From Seiridium cupressi (taxonomy: Eukaryota > Ascomycota > Sordariomycetes > Amphisphaeriales > Sporocadaceae): a DNA stretch of 64,000 nt. Made by a program: the position numbers and the translations under genes. Shown piece after piece: positions 33,078 to 45,139 of the stretch; within the stretch, counting starts at the first letter, position 1; the number at the start of each line of letters is the position of its first letter. The stretch lies in assembly GCA_036674765.1 (NCBI GenBank), contig JARVKI010000068.1, forward strand, positions 124,001 through 188,000. The letters are read 5' to 3'. The notes below the pieces were generated by a model. The model was not told the DNA's origin, did no database searches, and was given only the letters and a program-made list of their open reading frames with translations.

Positions 33078-35207
33078 TCTTGGTTCCACAGCCTCTTTGT
33101 AAGACAGAGAGGTTGAAGTCGTACACCGCTAGAACTGGAAGTTTAACAGAATTTCCTGCCGCATTTGTCGAGAGATTCAAACTCAACGGAGCAAGGTCTC
33201 GGAATAGAGTTCCCAGCAACGCCCTCTTAAGTAATACACTTACTCATATGTGGCTACTTTCAAAAGTCTCCTATTCGTCGAGAAACATGAGTGAGAAAGC
33301 TTTTCTGAATTGCCGTGATTGACTCCTATCAGAGATTGTCCTGGAAATTATAAGATATGACCTTTTGAGAATACGAAGACCTGGCTAAGAACGACTGTGT
33401 GATGTGGCCTATCGCGGGCCGACAGCAGGGATCTTTGATCATACTAAAGTCGATACTTGTAATGGCGATACTTAGATAAGCGTTTCTTTTCGCTTAAAAG
33501 CCAGAAGAGTAGACCAGGACATTCGCAGTACTGCCTGGTACATCAAATAAACTCATACCTATCGTAAATTCATGTGATCATGGAGTCCGTAAAGATGAGT
33601 CTCCTGGCTGTCTTTCTAAACCTAGGACATGTCATTCAGCTAGAGGACAGTCGTAGGGACGAATGGTCAGTCGCACATACCACGAGCCTATGAAAAAGCT
33701 TTGTGTAAATTCCTTCTCGATGCAACTGGCAGTGATTGCGCTGAGCCACACATATATGTGAAAAAAGAATTAAAATAAAAAGGTATCGGTCAATCGATCA
33801 TGGTATCAGGGGAGTCGGCGACTGTTAGTATGGTTCGATTTCAACAAAATGGCGGCATTGCAAATCAACGAAGTCCCCCGCGATAATTATCTCTTGGAAG
33901 TTTGGCCAAGGAGGGGATAAAACGTGGCATGCAAAAGAAGCAATGGAACGGGCATAACGGCCTGGCGTGGTTATCTTACGGTCATACATGAAGGATGTTG
34001 GTCACGTCATCACTATGAGGCTGGCTGTGGCACAAGCAACTTGTGATTATTGACGGCACCGGTGACAAATGTATTGTATACTAAATTCAGCGAATCAGAT
34101 CGCATCAGCTCGGACTTGCGCTGTTGATTGAGGCCCGGGATGTCCATGAGTTGCTGGCTGGTTTTGATTACCTATTCCATATACGATTGTATGGTACGTG
34201 TATGCAGCCCAGTGTGGGCCGCAATTCTAAGTAAAGATGGGACGACATGTGCGCTGAGAGAGAAGCTCGGCGTCTACGACTACCGCTGCCGTTGTCTACG
34301 ATTCCGACGGTGGAGGCTGGGCAGAGCATGAATTGTGTGATCAGCGATTCGATCTTTTGTCAGCAAATATAGGATGAGATTTCGTGTCAATCTTGTTGAT
34401 GTTTTACTATTTTCATCCAGAATGGGCCAAGCATCGGCATCGATGGACAGCTCGCACCGACCATGGCCCCTGTCCATCGGCTCGCGCTTGGCACTTTCGC
34501 CGACATCATTCCAAAATCATGCCGGCGGCAAAGCTGTCACCCATTCCCCGACCATTAGCTCCGCACGCCGTCATTTGCATTTTCCCTGGGACGCAGTCTG
34601 GACCGCGCCTGGTACCAGCCAATTGACCAATGCTGCACTGACAGAGCTGGAAGCAGGGCCGGACGTGCTCGGGCGGACGTATCGGTCGCCAGCCTGGATA
34701 AGCAGCCGAGCTCAACTGATCTGACGGCGGTAGCTTGCCGTCTCTAGTGCGGTGCCCGAGGTTTTGGGAGTGTGCGAAGCATATGACCACTAATCTCAAC
34801 TCGCACGAGGCCTTCAGCCGGGCTGTTGGCCTCGCCATATATAGTTTCCGTCCTCTCTTCTCTTGGCTGGGCCTATGCATATGTGAACTCAAGCACTTAT
34901 TCCAACCAAGCTGTATACCCATTCATCAACACCACGCGAGCCTATGATCCGCGCCCTCTTACATGCAGTTTTACTAGTCTCGTGCTAGCCACATCATACG
35001 ACCATCACACCTGAATGCAGCATCTGCCACCGATTGCGGGAACAAAGAATTGTTTTCACCACGGTTTGATTGCGGAGGGACGAACAAAGTCATATCGAGT
35101 ACTGCGACTATCGAATCACCACCTGGTCCAAATCCAAATCCAAATCCAAATCCACGATTTAGCCTACGACTACGTGTGCTGGCGACAAATTGCCAACTGA
35201 AATCAAA
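33078..35207. other. long intergenic region
   Basis: 2.1 kb with only short, overlapping open stretches on both strands and no protein-like sequence I recognise. The last part is the promoter and leader of the membrane-protein gene, with a (CCAAAT)4 tandem repeat at 35128-35151. Confidence 0.45.
35128..35154. repeat. (CCAAAT)4 tandem hexanucleotide repeat
   Basis: Four perfect copies of CCAAAT plus a partial fifth, 54 bp upstream of the ATG at 35208, within the probable 5' leader. Confidence 0.8.
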
Positions 35208-36227
35208 ATGTCGTCCAACTCTGGTCCACCATACATGCCCACCATAGCGCAAGTGGGCGGTGTTCCCACTGTCTCCGTAGACGTGCCCATCTCTGCATGT
35301 CTCATATTTGTCTACCTCTGCTTGGCAGCTACACACATGACAATATACCAACTCAACCGGAAACGCGAACACAAATTCATATTTTCGGCCCTTCTTTTTG
35401 GCTTCTCGGTGGCTCGCACAGCAGCTCTTGTTATGAGAATCGCATGGGCAACCCGTCAGACCAACATTTCTATCGCCATCGCGGCTAGCATCCTAACGCA
35501 AGCTGGAGTCATCATTATTTTCATCGCCAACCTGTTCTTCGCGCAGCGCATTGTGCGCGCATACCATGCAACATTCGGTTGGCATATGGGGACGCGCATC
35601 GTCTTCCGCTTTCTTCTTGCCTCCGTGTTTGCGTGCCTGATCATGGTCATTGTATGTACCGTGCAGTCCTTCTACACCTTGGACACAGGCATACGGTCGA
35701 AGGACAGAGACGTCCAACTGGTTGCGGGTACCTACTTGGCCGTTCTGGCCTTCATCCCCGCTCCGGCTGTCATGATTGCGGTATTAATCCCAAGTAAGCG
35801 TCACATCGAGAAGTTCGGCGAGGGTCGCTTCAGGACCAAGGTTAGGCTCTTGGTCTTCACCTCGTTGCTTCTAACTCTCGGTGCTGGATTTCGAGTGGGC
35901 ACGAACTTCGACCCAAGGCCAATGAGCCAGCCTGCGTGGTTCCACAACAAGGCATGCTACTATTGCTTCAACTATGCCATCGAAATCATTGTGTCTACAC
36001 TGTACGCGGCCGTCCGGTTCGACAGACGCTTCCATATCCCGAACGGGGCCAAGGCAGCTGGCGATTATGCGAATGGCGCACAGCCGAGAGTCAACACAGA
36101 GGCGGAAACATTTGGCGAAGACGGGAGCACAGATGATGATACTGTTATTGGAGCAGCACCGACGGAGGCGGCTTGGGAGGACAGGTTCAGAAAAGAGCAG
36201 AACAGGGAGGTAGGAGAGACTGTTTAG
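35208..36227 (+). CDS. seven-helix fungal integral membrane protein (DUF3112-like)
   Basis: 339 residues, single exon. The ATG at 35208 has the good context CAAAATGTC and removes six unneeded upstream codons. About seven hydrophobic helices are visible (starting SACLIFVYLCLAATHM, FIFSALLFGFSVARTAALV, IAIAASILTQAGVIIIFIANL, FRFLLASVFACLIMVIV and so on). There is a conserved-looking basic loop before LRMR/RIAWATR and a Pro/Trp segment RPMSQPAWFHNKACYYCFNYAIE before the last helix. The acidic, polar tail of about 60 residues is probably cytosolic. The pattern fits the fungal DUF3112 family of plasma-membrane proteins of unknown function. No enzymatic motif is present. Confidence 0.85.
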   Translation: MSSNSGPPYMPTIAQVGGVPTVSVDVPISACLIFVYLCLAATHMTIYQLNRKREHKFIFSALLFGFSVARTAALVMRIAWATRQTNISIAIAASILTQAGVIIIFIANLFFAQRIVRAYHATFGWHMGTRIVFRFLLASVFACLIMVIVCTVQSFYTLDTGIRSKDRDVQLVAGTYLAVLAFIPAPAVMIAVLIPSKRHIEKFGEGRFRTKVRLLVFTSLLLTLGAGFRVGTNFDPRPMSQPAWFHNKACYYCFNYAIEIIVSTLYAAVRFDRRFHIPNGAKAAGDYANGAQPRVNTEAETFGEDGSTDDDTVIGAAPTEAAWEDRFRKEQNREVGETV

Positions 36228-37204
36228 GGGCCAATGAGAGAAGAATGCTGCATGATATCCCCTTCCCCTTTGTTTTAGCATTATAGTTTAGATACCCAAG
36301 CATTATAGAGTATCCTCGCGGATGATATGTAAACATATTTTACACCATGAGCATATTCGATTAATAATCTATCATTGCCTCACCATGATCGACATGTTGT
36401 AGCTTGTATGATATTTCCACGCGTGGCTACTGTGGCCACAAAAAGCCTTGCAAGCTTGCTGGTATAATATCTTTTTTCTCCGTCTTCCCTAATCGGATTA
36501 TATCCAATATCCACTTCTTCCTTTCTCAATGTATATCCTATACGCTAGTTCTGCTCTAAGGTTTTGAAATTATGGGTTTCGGCCGAACTTTGCCAATATA
36601 TACTCCACAATCCACACATAACAACATCCTAATCACTACTGCGCCGGCTTCGCCCTCACCAAGTATTTCTGACATCCACCCTTGAATGGTCTCTTTCAAT
36701 CTCATATACATAATTGACCCATGTCGGCCAACAATGCGATCTTATACTTCGCAACAATATCTGATCTAAGTCTCAATTCCCCACCTCCAGCGATGGCGAG
36801 ACCAAGCTCCTGATCTGGCACTTCAATCCCGTACGGCTCTAAAGTATAGAGAGGCAACTAAGTTGACTAGCTTGGCAATGCGATCATATTGCCTGGATTT
36901 TTCTAGACTTGAACACATCTTACTCCTTTAATCTGGAACAGTCAGGTTGCATTAACCGGACTCTCTAGAAGTTTCATATGTTCTTTCCATTGTAGCACTC
37001 GAGACCCGATAGGCGTGCTAATGCTGGTGCCCGGCGAGATGTAGTAACGACTACTGACAAATTTAACTCCCTACTAATTCTACAGCGGTCAAATCGTGAA
37101 CCTGTTGTTCCCACGCGAGACATTGACTGGTCGTCAATTACATAGGAGCGCTGCTCGAGTACGCGGTTCCGATCGACCCTTGTCGACGCACCCCATTCGG
37201 ATTT
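36228..37204. other. convergent intergenic spacer
   Basis: Nearly 1 kb between two 3' ends. AT-rich, with nothing recognisable. Confidence 0.4.
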
Positions 37205-38407
37205 CTATCGTAGATGAAGCATCTTGCCTAGCGGTCTTCCACCGTGTTCATATACCGCCATTACCTCACCACTTCCAACCTCTAGCAACCCGGGCCAGAA
37301 GCCACCCGACTGACTGATCTGCATCGGCTTGCTCCACCCGATTCTTCCGTCTCTGAGACCTTCCGAGATCACTCCCTTGACTGCAGCATTTTTGGGCCAT
37401 TCTGTCGCCATCGCGTCTTCGTCTGTCATGAAGACAACCGCCAACGCTCCATTTCCAAAACGTGCAATCTGCGGGGCTCCGGCATTTCGTCCCCAGGGCG
37501 GACAGTACACTACCCCTCTACTACCCCACGAGTGCCCATCGTCCCAGCTGACTGAATATTCAACGCTGAAGGTGCCGTGCCGTGTCGTCTCGCACACAAT
37601 AACTAAGGCTTCGTGTCCTGTCGCGGCATCCCGCACGGCGACAATACCCTGCATGCCGTCTCTCAACCGCTCTTCTGGGGCATGACATCTCAGGCATTGC
37701 GGCGGCGACCAGTTCTGTCCGCCGTTCTGGCTTATGACGCGGAACGTCTCCTGGTTGTCGCCGGCAAGCTCTGCCGAGTACGTCAGCTGTACCTCGCCAG
37801 AACGACCGACCCTGATGAATGGTTCCCAAAGCCCCATGCCGCCGCTTTGTGCAGCAGACTGCTCGGCCGCCTGGCTCAGGAACTGCCAGGTCCGGCCTGT
37901 ATCAGTGGACCGGCATACCGTGATCCGGAAGTGCGCCGGCTTGCGGTCAGGTCCCAAATCATGGTTCCGAAAGGCGCCCAGGATTGACGGGCCGTCATGG
38001 CCATTACCAGGGACTTCGCAGAGAAACAAATTGTCGCAATCGCCTTGAGCCCGAGCGACCTCACCCCATGGCGTAAAGCTCTGGGCGTTGTCTGTGCTGC
38101 GAGACACATGCAGGATGTGTGTAGGGCCCTCAACGCGCGTCGATGCGCATAGGATGCTGCCGTCTGACAGCCGGCATAGCCGAGGGTAGGTGCCGCCGGA
38201 CGGGTTCAGGTTCCGGATATCCTCGGCGATGTGGCATGCAGCGCCGATCGGTTCCTGTGAAGAATGCTGCTCCTGCTGCTGCTGCTGCTGCTCGCCTACG
38301 CCGAATTTGTTGAGCAGCTTCTGGGCGAATTGGCCGGGCATTTTCGAAGTCTGTAGGCTGAGGTAGAGGACGAGGATGACAATTGCAAGATGTAGATGGA
38401 TGTGCAT
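37205..38407 (-). CDS. secreted or membrane-anchored BNR-repeat (sialidase-fold) protein
   Basis: 400 residues, single exon. An N-terminal hydrophobic segment ([20 protein letters not shown]) is a signal peptide or anchor. A short poly-Gln linker coded by CTG repeats on the plus strand follows, then a six-bladed beta-propeller with Asp-box motifs ([26 protein letters not shown]). The first catalytic-type strand [13 protein letters not shown] and the end [23 protein letters not shown] match fungal sialidase-superfamily hydrolases, including exo-arabinanase (GH93)-like proteins. Likely acts on extracellular carbohydrate. The exact glycosidase activity is not provable here. Confidence 0.85.
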   Translation of the reverse strand: MHIHLHLAIVILVLYLSLQTSKMPGQFAQKLLNKFGVGEQQQQQQEQHSSQEPIGAACHIAEDIRNLNPSGGTYPRLCRLSDGSILCASTRVEGPTHILHVSRSTDNAQSFTPWGEVARAQGDCDNLFLCEVPGNGHDGPSILGAFRNHDLGPDRKPAHFRITVCRSTDTGRTWQFLSQAAEQSAAQSGGMGLWEPFIRVGRSGEVQLTYSAELAGDNQETFRVISQNGGQNWSPPQCLRCHAPEERLRDGMQGIVAVRDAATGHEALVIVCETTRHGTFSVEYSVSWDDGHSWGSRGVVYCPPWGRNAGAPQIARFGNGALAVVFMTDEDAMATEWPKNAAVKGVISEGLRDGRIGWSKPMQISQSGGFWPGLLEVGSGEVMAVYEHGGRPLGKMLHLR

Positions 38408-39036
38408 TTGGGTTGGGCTGGAAAGCGTTCGGTAAGTTACTTAAATGGCTTATGTAGAGGGGCATAACAGTGGGAGCTGTTTCAAAACTATGACGACAGT
38501 CCCCACATTTTTGGCTGATGCCAGTTGGAAGTGAATAAATCATTTGTTTGTTCATTGTAGCCGGCCATGCGTGCATTTCTCAAATAACTCGTGAACGAGT
38601 TGGGATAAATTTTGTTGGGACAATAGATCCATGGCGTTTCGTGTAACCATTTGAGTCAGTATCGTATAGGAATAATACGCTAAGTAGACCCCCAGAAACA
38701 GCAGGCCACAATAGGCAATCGGGCGACCTGTTCTCGGACGCAATTGGTTGAAACAACCCGGATCATAGCACACACTCTCTGCTTAGATAACTCTCTGCTT
38801 AGATACTGTCTCTGCATAGGCTGATATGCAAGTCTGCTCGCCCTCGTGATGTAGCCAAAGCCTTTATATCTGCCGTTCTGAGGGTATGGGTATGTAGACT
38901 TCTGTCTCTGATAATCCTTAGTCAAGGTGCGTCGCCGTCTTCCAATTGATTGCAAAAATCTGCTCGTGTAGAATGGTCTCTCCATTCAATTCATAACTTC
39001 TTACGGGGTGACGACAAATAATATCAATTCAGCGTA

Positions 39037-39075
39037 TCGTACGAAGGAGAAGAGAGGAGTCTTCTCCTCGTACGA
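39037..39075. repeat. near-perfect 39-bp hairpin palindrome
   Basis: The 17-base left arm TCGTACGAAGGAGAAGA and its right-hand inverse differ by one bulged base and enclose a six-base loop. It could form a hairpin in DNA or RNA, or be the terminal part of a small element. Confidence 0.75.
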
Positions 39076-39126
39076 AACCGTGGGTTCACGGTCCTGGCGG
39101 ACGGCTCCCGGCTGCCGACGACGGTC

Positions 39127-39148
39127 ACGTGATCACCGGTGATCACGT
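39127..39148. promoter_or_regulatory. perfect 22-bp palindrome with E-box half
   Basis: The 22 bases are identical to their reverse complement. They contain TGATCA on both sides of a central ACCGGT, and CACGTG overlaps the left end. It lies 630 bp upstream of the polymerase kappa start. A symmetric dimer-binding site is one reading; no known factor is assigned. Confidence 0.55.
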
Positions 39149-39778
39149 ATCCGTACCGAGCCTGGTAGTCCGGCAGAACCGGCGCCCTCTATCTATATAG
39201 ACTATCGTACGGAACCGCAACCTGATATTCCAACAGCTCGATCGTTTTTGCTGTCTCTAGCAATGCAAGCAACGATTCATGCTTCGCGTCCTGGAATCCG
39301 GGATGACATGGCGCAATCCCGCGATATACACCACATCGGCAAATTAGTAGTATGCCAATTCCCACAACTACCAACCACGAGGGGAGGGGCATCACAATCT
39401 GATGCTACTCACGCCTTTGTAAATATACTAGTCTGATATGTCTACCGTTGAAACCTAGTTTGATAGAGCCTAATGCCTATCGGAGGCCGTGTCAGTTAAT
39501 CGTGGAATGGAATGGAGTACATGTCAGGTTGATGCGAAGTCTATGTATATATCTATATCTACATGTACTGTTCCGTAAAAGAGTTCGTGGGTTGTGGTCA
39601 ATTAAAGCCAAGATTTAGTCACATGACCGCGTGTCGCTGACGCGTTTTTACCGGGCGTCATCGAAGACAAGGCATTTCGACACAACAACGACGGGACTTG
39701 TAGCATCGATGCGCAATGCTCGTCCCTACCTCAAAAGACATATCATGCTGATAGAATTTCGGTGTGACCGGGGTCAAG

Positions 39779-41903
39779 ATGGCAGAAAAAGACACCCTGG
39801 TGCTGCCTGGCCAAGGTGACGACAATCCCGCGCCACCCACCGCGACCACCACAACAGCAACAACAGCAACAACAGCAACAACAGCAACAACAGCAACAAC
39901 AGCAACAACAGCAACAACAGCAACAACAGCAACAACNNNNNNNNNNNNNNNNNNNNNNNNNNNNNNNNNNNNNNNNNNNNNNNNNNNNNNNNNNNNNNNN
40001 NNNNNNNNNNNNNNNNNNNNNNNNNNNNNNNNNNNNAACAACCGCGGACCACGACACGCTGAAGTACTCGCTCCTCGGTCCATCACTCACGAAAGCTGGC
40101 CAGGACTCGGTCGACCAAACCAAGGTCTCTGAGATTATATATAATGCCTCGAAGGGGTCCAAGTTCTTCAATCGCGAGGAAGCAAAGGACCAGATCCTGA
40201 CCAAAAAGATCGCCACAATCATAGCGAAAAAGCAACGCCTCGAGAAGCTCGACCTTTCACGCGAGCTGCGACATGCGGACCAGCTCATCGCGCAGCTCGA
40301 GGCAAGCCGCGACCTGACGCAGTGGGTTGTGCACGTCGACTGCGATGCCTTTTACGCCGCCGTCGAGCAGCTGGATCGCCCCGAGCTGAAAGACGTGCCG
40401 TTTGCCGTCGGAGGCGGCGTGCTGACGACCTGCAACTATGCTGCGAGGAAGTTTGGCTGCCGCAGCGGCATGGCCGGTTTCGTCGCCAAGAAGCTGTGCC
40501 CGGAACTTCTTCTCATACCGCTCAACTTTGACAAATACACAAGCAAGGCGCAAGAGGTGAGAGAGGTCCTGGCCGAATACGACCCGAGGTTCGAGAGTGC
40601 GAGTATCGATGAAGCATACCTCAATATCACCGAGTACTGCAAACAGCACGACTTGACCCCCGAGGAGACAGTGCAGCGCATGCGCGATGAGGTCCACGAA
40701 AGGGCCAAGATCACAGTGTCGGCTGGCATCGCGGCAAATGCAAAGTTGGCAAAAATCTGCAGCAACATGAATAAGCCGAACGGACAGTTCCTACTGCCCA
40801 ATGAGCGGCGCACAATCATGGCCTTCATGCGCGACTTACCGTGCCGAAAGGTGAATGGTATCGGCAGGGTTCTCGAGCGGGAGCTGGTCGAGGTGGGAGT
40901 CAAGACCTGCGGTGATATCTACTCGTACCGGCAGTACCTGCGCCAGATGTTCGGGGAGAAGACATACGAGTTCTTGATTACGGTCCATCTTGGCCTGGGG
41001 CGTACCAATGTCCAGCCAGCGGAGGAATACGAGCGCAAAAGCGTTGGCACCGAGAGCACTTTTCGCGACATGTCAGACCCTGTCCAGCTTCGAGAAAAGC
41101 TCAAGTGGACAGCTGAAGAGCTAGAAAAGGATATGCGCCGTGCGGAATGCAAGGGCCGGACCCTGTGTCTCAAGGTCAAACTACACACGTACGAGGTTTT
41201 TACGCGGCAGGTTGTCACACCAAAGGCGATATATCAAGCAGACGACCTATACAATCACGCCCTCCCCATGCTGGCAAAGGTGGAGCAGGAAATGTCTGGC
41301 ATGAAGCTCCGGCTCATGGGTCTGCGGTGCACGCATCTGGTCAGTACCAAGAAGCCGGACACGCGAGCATTTTTCGGCTTGAAGCCGAGGCGTACCGAAT
41401 CCGGCGATTCAATCACTGAGCTTCCCACCAAACGGAAGGCAAGCGACCATGACGGCGAGTGGGAAACTTGGCCCGAGGAAGCTTTAGACGGCACAGACGC
41501 CGAACTGGAAGCCTCAGCTTCCGCGCTGCTGGGTACCGAACGAGATGACGACCATGACGGGACCTACCGCCACCACGGAAAGGAGATCGTGCCGAATCCC
41601 ACGCCGAAAAAGAATACCGCGGCGCCGGCTGAAGAGGACGAATGGTGGGATTGCCCGATATGCAGTCGGCCTCAACCCGCAGCCGAAAGGCAGTTCAACG
41701 AGCACATCGATTTGTGCCTGTCGCGGCAGACGATCCGGGACGCAGTACAACGAGATGCCGATAGCATCAGCCCCGTGCCGCGAAACAACGAGTCGTCGGA
41801 TGCGAACAAGAGGCTCAAGACGGGCAGTTCGGATAAAAAGCGTGGACGGGGGCCGAATTCTGCGGCTGTAGACCCAAAACAAAAGAAACTTTTCTTCGGC
41901 TGA
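39779..41903 (+). CDS. Y-family DNA polymerase kappa (DinB), with assembly gap
   Basis: Translesion DNA polymerase acting in the nucleus opposite damaged bases. The start at 39779 (MAEKDTLVLPG) is followed by a Thr/Ala tract coded by CAACAACAG repeats, a 100-N gap, then ADHDTLKYSLLGPSLTKAGQD, typical of Pol kappa. Catalytic marks are HVDCDAFYAAVEQ, ESASIDEAYLNI (the SIDE acidic pair), the helix-hairpin-helix RKVNGIGRVLERELVEVG and the little-finger domain. Near the C-terminus is a Rad18-type UBZ zinc finger (CPICSRPQ ... HIDLC). A PIP-like QKKLFFG ends the protein for PCNA binding. The frames before and after the gap differ by one base if the gap is exactly 100, so its true length is probably a multiple of three. 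No introns are seen after the gap. Confidence 0.93.
39849..39936 (+). repeat. CAACAACAG minisatellite truncated by an assembly gap
   Basis: About nine tandem copies of a 9-bp unit run into the gap. In the polymerase frame it reads Thr-Thr-Ala; the other frames read poly-Gln or Asn/Ser. Such repeats collapse easily in assembly. Confidence 0.9.
39937..40036. other. assembly gap of 100 N
   Basis: Exactly 100 N within a tandem repeat, the usual placeholder for a gap of unknown size. It lies inside the polymerase kappa coding region. Confidence 0.99.
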
Positions 41904-42103
41904 CAAACTTGGAATCCTCGTACTCATGAGGTTGACTTGCAATGAGATTATGATGATGAGATATGAATATGCATCGACGACGGATTATATAGAGCATTAT
42001 TTGGACAGAATACTATATATATATTGAGTGGGCTCGTCCACATATAATAGCCAAATGATATATTTTCTAGACCGACTCCGTTGTACTAGCTGGCACAAGA
42101 CCT

Positions 42104-44375
42104 TTACATAGCACCCGCTCTCCCATAATCTGTGCTCGTCCGTCTCATAGACATGCTCCTCCGAATGCGGTGGTCCTCTTCCTCCGTGCGTCCTAGCTCG
42201 TCTCCAGGCAATCTCACTGCGCGATCCAAGGCCACTGGCAAGCCGCGGTGCCGACCTCTGAGCATGACTAGACATAACACCAGCTTGCTGCCCGTATACA
42301 TGCCGCCACTGAAGCTGAAGGCGTCATACGGCACGCCGACCGACACACCGACGCAGCCATAGGCGGAAACAACCTCGAAGATGATGTTGAAGACGGAATA
42401 TGTTGCAGGGTCCTCCAGGAAATGGCTCGTTTCGATCGTCGAGATTAAGAGGACAGCCAGGACGAGGAGCCAAAGATCGTGCGAAAGCTGCCCTCGAACT
42501 TGGTGGCTGATAAAAGTGCTGTGACTTTCAGGGCCAGAGTCGTTGGCGGGCCGCGGCGCGGCGCCGACCCCATCCCATCGACCTATGGCACTACGGAGGA
42601 GGCGGCTGACCACGGACGGGCTGTTGGTACCGCGATTCTCGGCTGTCGCAGACGAGGAAGTCGAGGCGACAGACGCGGCATCAACATCGTCGGCGTAAAT
42701 GCCGAGAGAGCGCTCTTCGTAGACATTGGAGTGCCGCATCGTGATGACTACCGGGTAGACGCTTATGTACATCATGATCACGTACAGGACCTGGAGGCCA
42801 ATGTACAAAGTCGGAATCGAAACCACGTAGAACCCACCGGAGCGAACAGCTATTATTGTTAGTTAGCACAAAGGACGAGCAAGAGCGGTGCAGCAGAGAT
42901 GACTCACCAATGGCTTGAAAGAGCCCATCGAGGACGCGGGAACCTACTGGTATGTGTTCAAGGCTGGTATTTCCAATATTTAGAATCTCAAAGGCCACCC
43001 AGTCAGTTCCGTTGAGCATGAAGAGCATGAAAACCAGCCACCAGTTAGCCCTCGAAGGAAACAAGTTGGTATAAACACGTCGAGGATACTTAAGAATATA
43101 TTCCAGTGTGTCCTTGAGGCCTCGGAAGGCCGTTTCGTAGCTCAGTAAGTTCAGCAACTTCAATATGCTCCAGAGCCAAAAACGAAGAAAGACGGGATAC
43201 GCCGTGTTGCCGGCCAATACCATTGCACCCATGACAACGAGCACGAAGTAGGAGCTGCCATATGGAATCATGTTTGCGTCGAGAACGCTCATGCCGGAGT
43301 TGTTGAACGCAGAGACGCCGTTGAAGATACCGTTCCACCACGGATTAATCGCATTGCTCAAGGCGGGCTGGGGGTAATTGTTGGTTATCCACGCACCGAG
43401 TGCAACGCATCCCAGAATCTGCCACGAGAAGAAATACAATGGGACAATAATCGAGAGGACCTTCAGAGCGCGATATTCGGTACCACCCAGCGTTTCCCGC
43501 TCATCATGCGTGAGGTCATGAAACTGTGCATTGCGGCCAACCTTCTTAGCAGTGAGAAATTGATGATGGCTAAGTTCACGCTGGAGTGGTCCCAATTCCA
43601 GGCGCGCACCGTCCGGAGTCGAGACGTGTCTGCGGGACGGACCGTCCCCCGTATCGATACCGGTAGCAGTCGCCCGAGACTGGTGCTCTGCAGTATCTAC
43701 AAAAGTGATGTGATCGCGAACAGCAGTCTCTCCCAGGTCCGTAGCGGCTGAGGGCTGTCCGACCGACCTTGGTACCGGTTCTCGAAGTTTTTGTATCGAC
43801 ACGGGTCCAGAAATAGGCAATATTGCGGTCCCCGCGCCTTGCGCCGCAATGCGCCGGCCCTCATGCTCATCCCCCCTTCCGTCAGTGCTCGGGGGAGCCT
43901 TGCTCCTACTTCCAAGTGTTTTTAACCTCTGTGCGAGAGGGATGTCCGTTGCCGACCGTCGTCGGTCAAATGATCTCGGCGATCTCAACGTTGCCCTCCG
44001 CGCGATATCCTTGAACCGCTTCTCAAAAGCATGCTTGCGAGCAAGAACCGTCCAGATCGAAACCCAGATCTGGCTCCCAAGGATTATGAGAAGCCAAAGC
44101 ATAACTTGCTGCCAAGTCGTCATCTGACTAAGGTTTACGGTATTGAGCCCAGCTTCAGACATGGCCGAGATGACCAGGAAGAGACTGTCCGCGTAGGAGA
44201 TGCTCCCTCTCGGATTCGAAGAACCGTAAAATACGACGGACGCAAGCAAGCATACCGTAATAAAGTACATATAATGAACCGTGATGAAGTTCAGCGGTGG
44301 CAGGTAAGGGCGGATGGCCGCCAGAAGCGGAAGGCGCCGCGCAAATCCCCCCTGACGGCTCATTGCTCGTGGCAA
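42104..44375 (-). CDS. Trk-type high-affinity potassium transporter
   Basis: Plasma-membrane K+ uptake protein. Exons are 42908..44375 and 42104..42849 with a 58-nt intron; 737 residues. Splicing joins FQAI to AVRSGGFYVVSI, a conserved pore region. The Trk/HKT four M1-P-M2 repeat plan is visible: N-terminal helices and SEAGLNTVNL (pore 1); a long hydrophilic loop of about 190 residues typical of fungal Trk; GVSAFNNSGMSVLDANM (pore 2); GNTAYPVFLRF; the third pore TDWVAFEILNIGN ... VRSGGF; and the fourth SAYGCVGVSVG. Transport is driven by membrane potential; regulation in fungi is usually by kinases acting on the large loop. The tail is basic. It is convergent with the polymerase gene 200 bp away. 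Confidence 0.93.
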
Positions 44376-45139
44376 GCCGTCTCTGCCTGTGACGAGATGC
44401 CGACTAAAGCGTCATGGTAATCCCCGTGCCCAAAAGCGGAAAACCAAAGGTGTGCGTTGCAGTCGTCGCTGTTCCGGAAAGTAGAGGAAAAACTGGCTCA
44501 GAGTCGAAGGCCTGATGGAGGTAAACAGGTAGTTGGGTCTACGTAAAAGCCTAGAGCATGGCCCCCCCCCTGCTCAACGCAGGTCCCACGCTGTCTACAT
44601 AGCAGACATTCCACTAAACAAGAACCCCCCTTGCAAGCTAATGCAGGCTTGACACGGAGGAAGCCACCATCATACCAGTGCGCCTGTCAAGAACCTTGTG
44701 ATGCGCAGGACATGAATTCAACGTTCATTTACTGCTACATGGGCACAGGTACGATAGATGAGAATAAGTACAAGTGAGCTCATTACAGGCAAACATAGAG
44801 TCTTAGTTAGGGCACACCCGCCATTGTTTCACATCGGAGACGTGGCAATATATCCGATACGGCGGGTAATATATCCCCAAGCTGTCTAGAGACTTGGCAA
44901 CCATTGTTTGCTGGTGTAGTTTAATTCAACGACGGTCTTTGTGCAATTGAGAGCACAAATATATTTACTTCCTAGCAGTGGTCAACCACTCACTCTGCAG
45001 ATATTGAGCATGTCTGCAGGCCAACAAATGATCTAACAATAAAGCATCGCTGTCTATTGCGGAACAACCGCTCCAGCGTTGGCTATTGCAGCTATAACGT
45101 GAGGGGTATCAGAGATGGCACCCAGCTCCCATGCCTCTC
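44376..45139. other. intergenic spacer, Trk promoter side
   Basis: About 760 bp with a C9 run near 44562. It holds the Trk 5' flank and the FKBP 3' flank. No gene. Confidence 0.4.

Larger units (their letters stand above)
38408..39778. other. intergenic region with palindromic blocks
   Basis: No supportable gene. A minus-strand open stretch at 38552-38773 encodes one possible membrane helix, but has no further support. ACTCTCTGCTTAGATA is tandemly repeated near 38773-38804. Two striking palindromes (39037-39075 and 39127-39148) are listed separately. The 3' part is the promoter of the polymerase gene. Confidence 0.45.

Noticed and set aside
34128..34947. Several open stretches of 60-140 codons on both strands
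   Set aside because: They overlap one another and show Arg/Ser/Pro-rich composition typical of chance frames; none has a recognisable domain.
38552..38985. Two overlapping minus-strand open stretches, one with a possible membrane helix
   Set aside because: No start context, splice logic or recognisable family; they overlap a tandem repeat.
39658..40288. Poly-Gln, poly-Leu, poly-Val and poly-Cys frames across the N gap
   Set aside because: All are alternative readings of the CAACAACAG repeat and the N placeholder; only the Thr/Ala frame leads into polymerase kappa.
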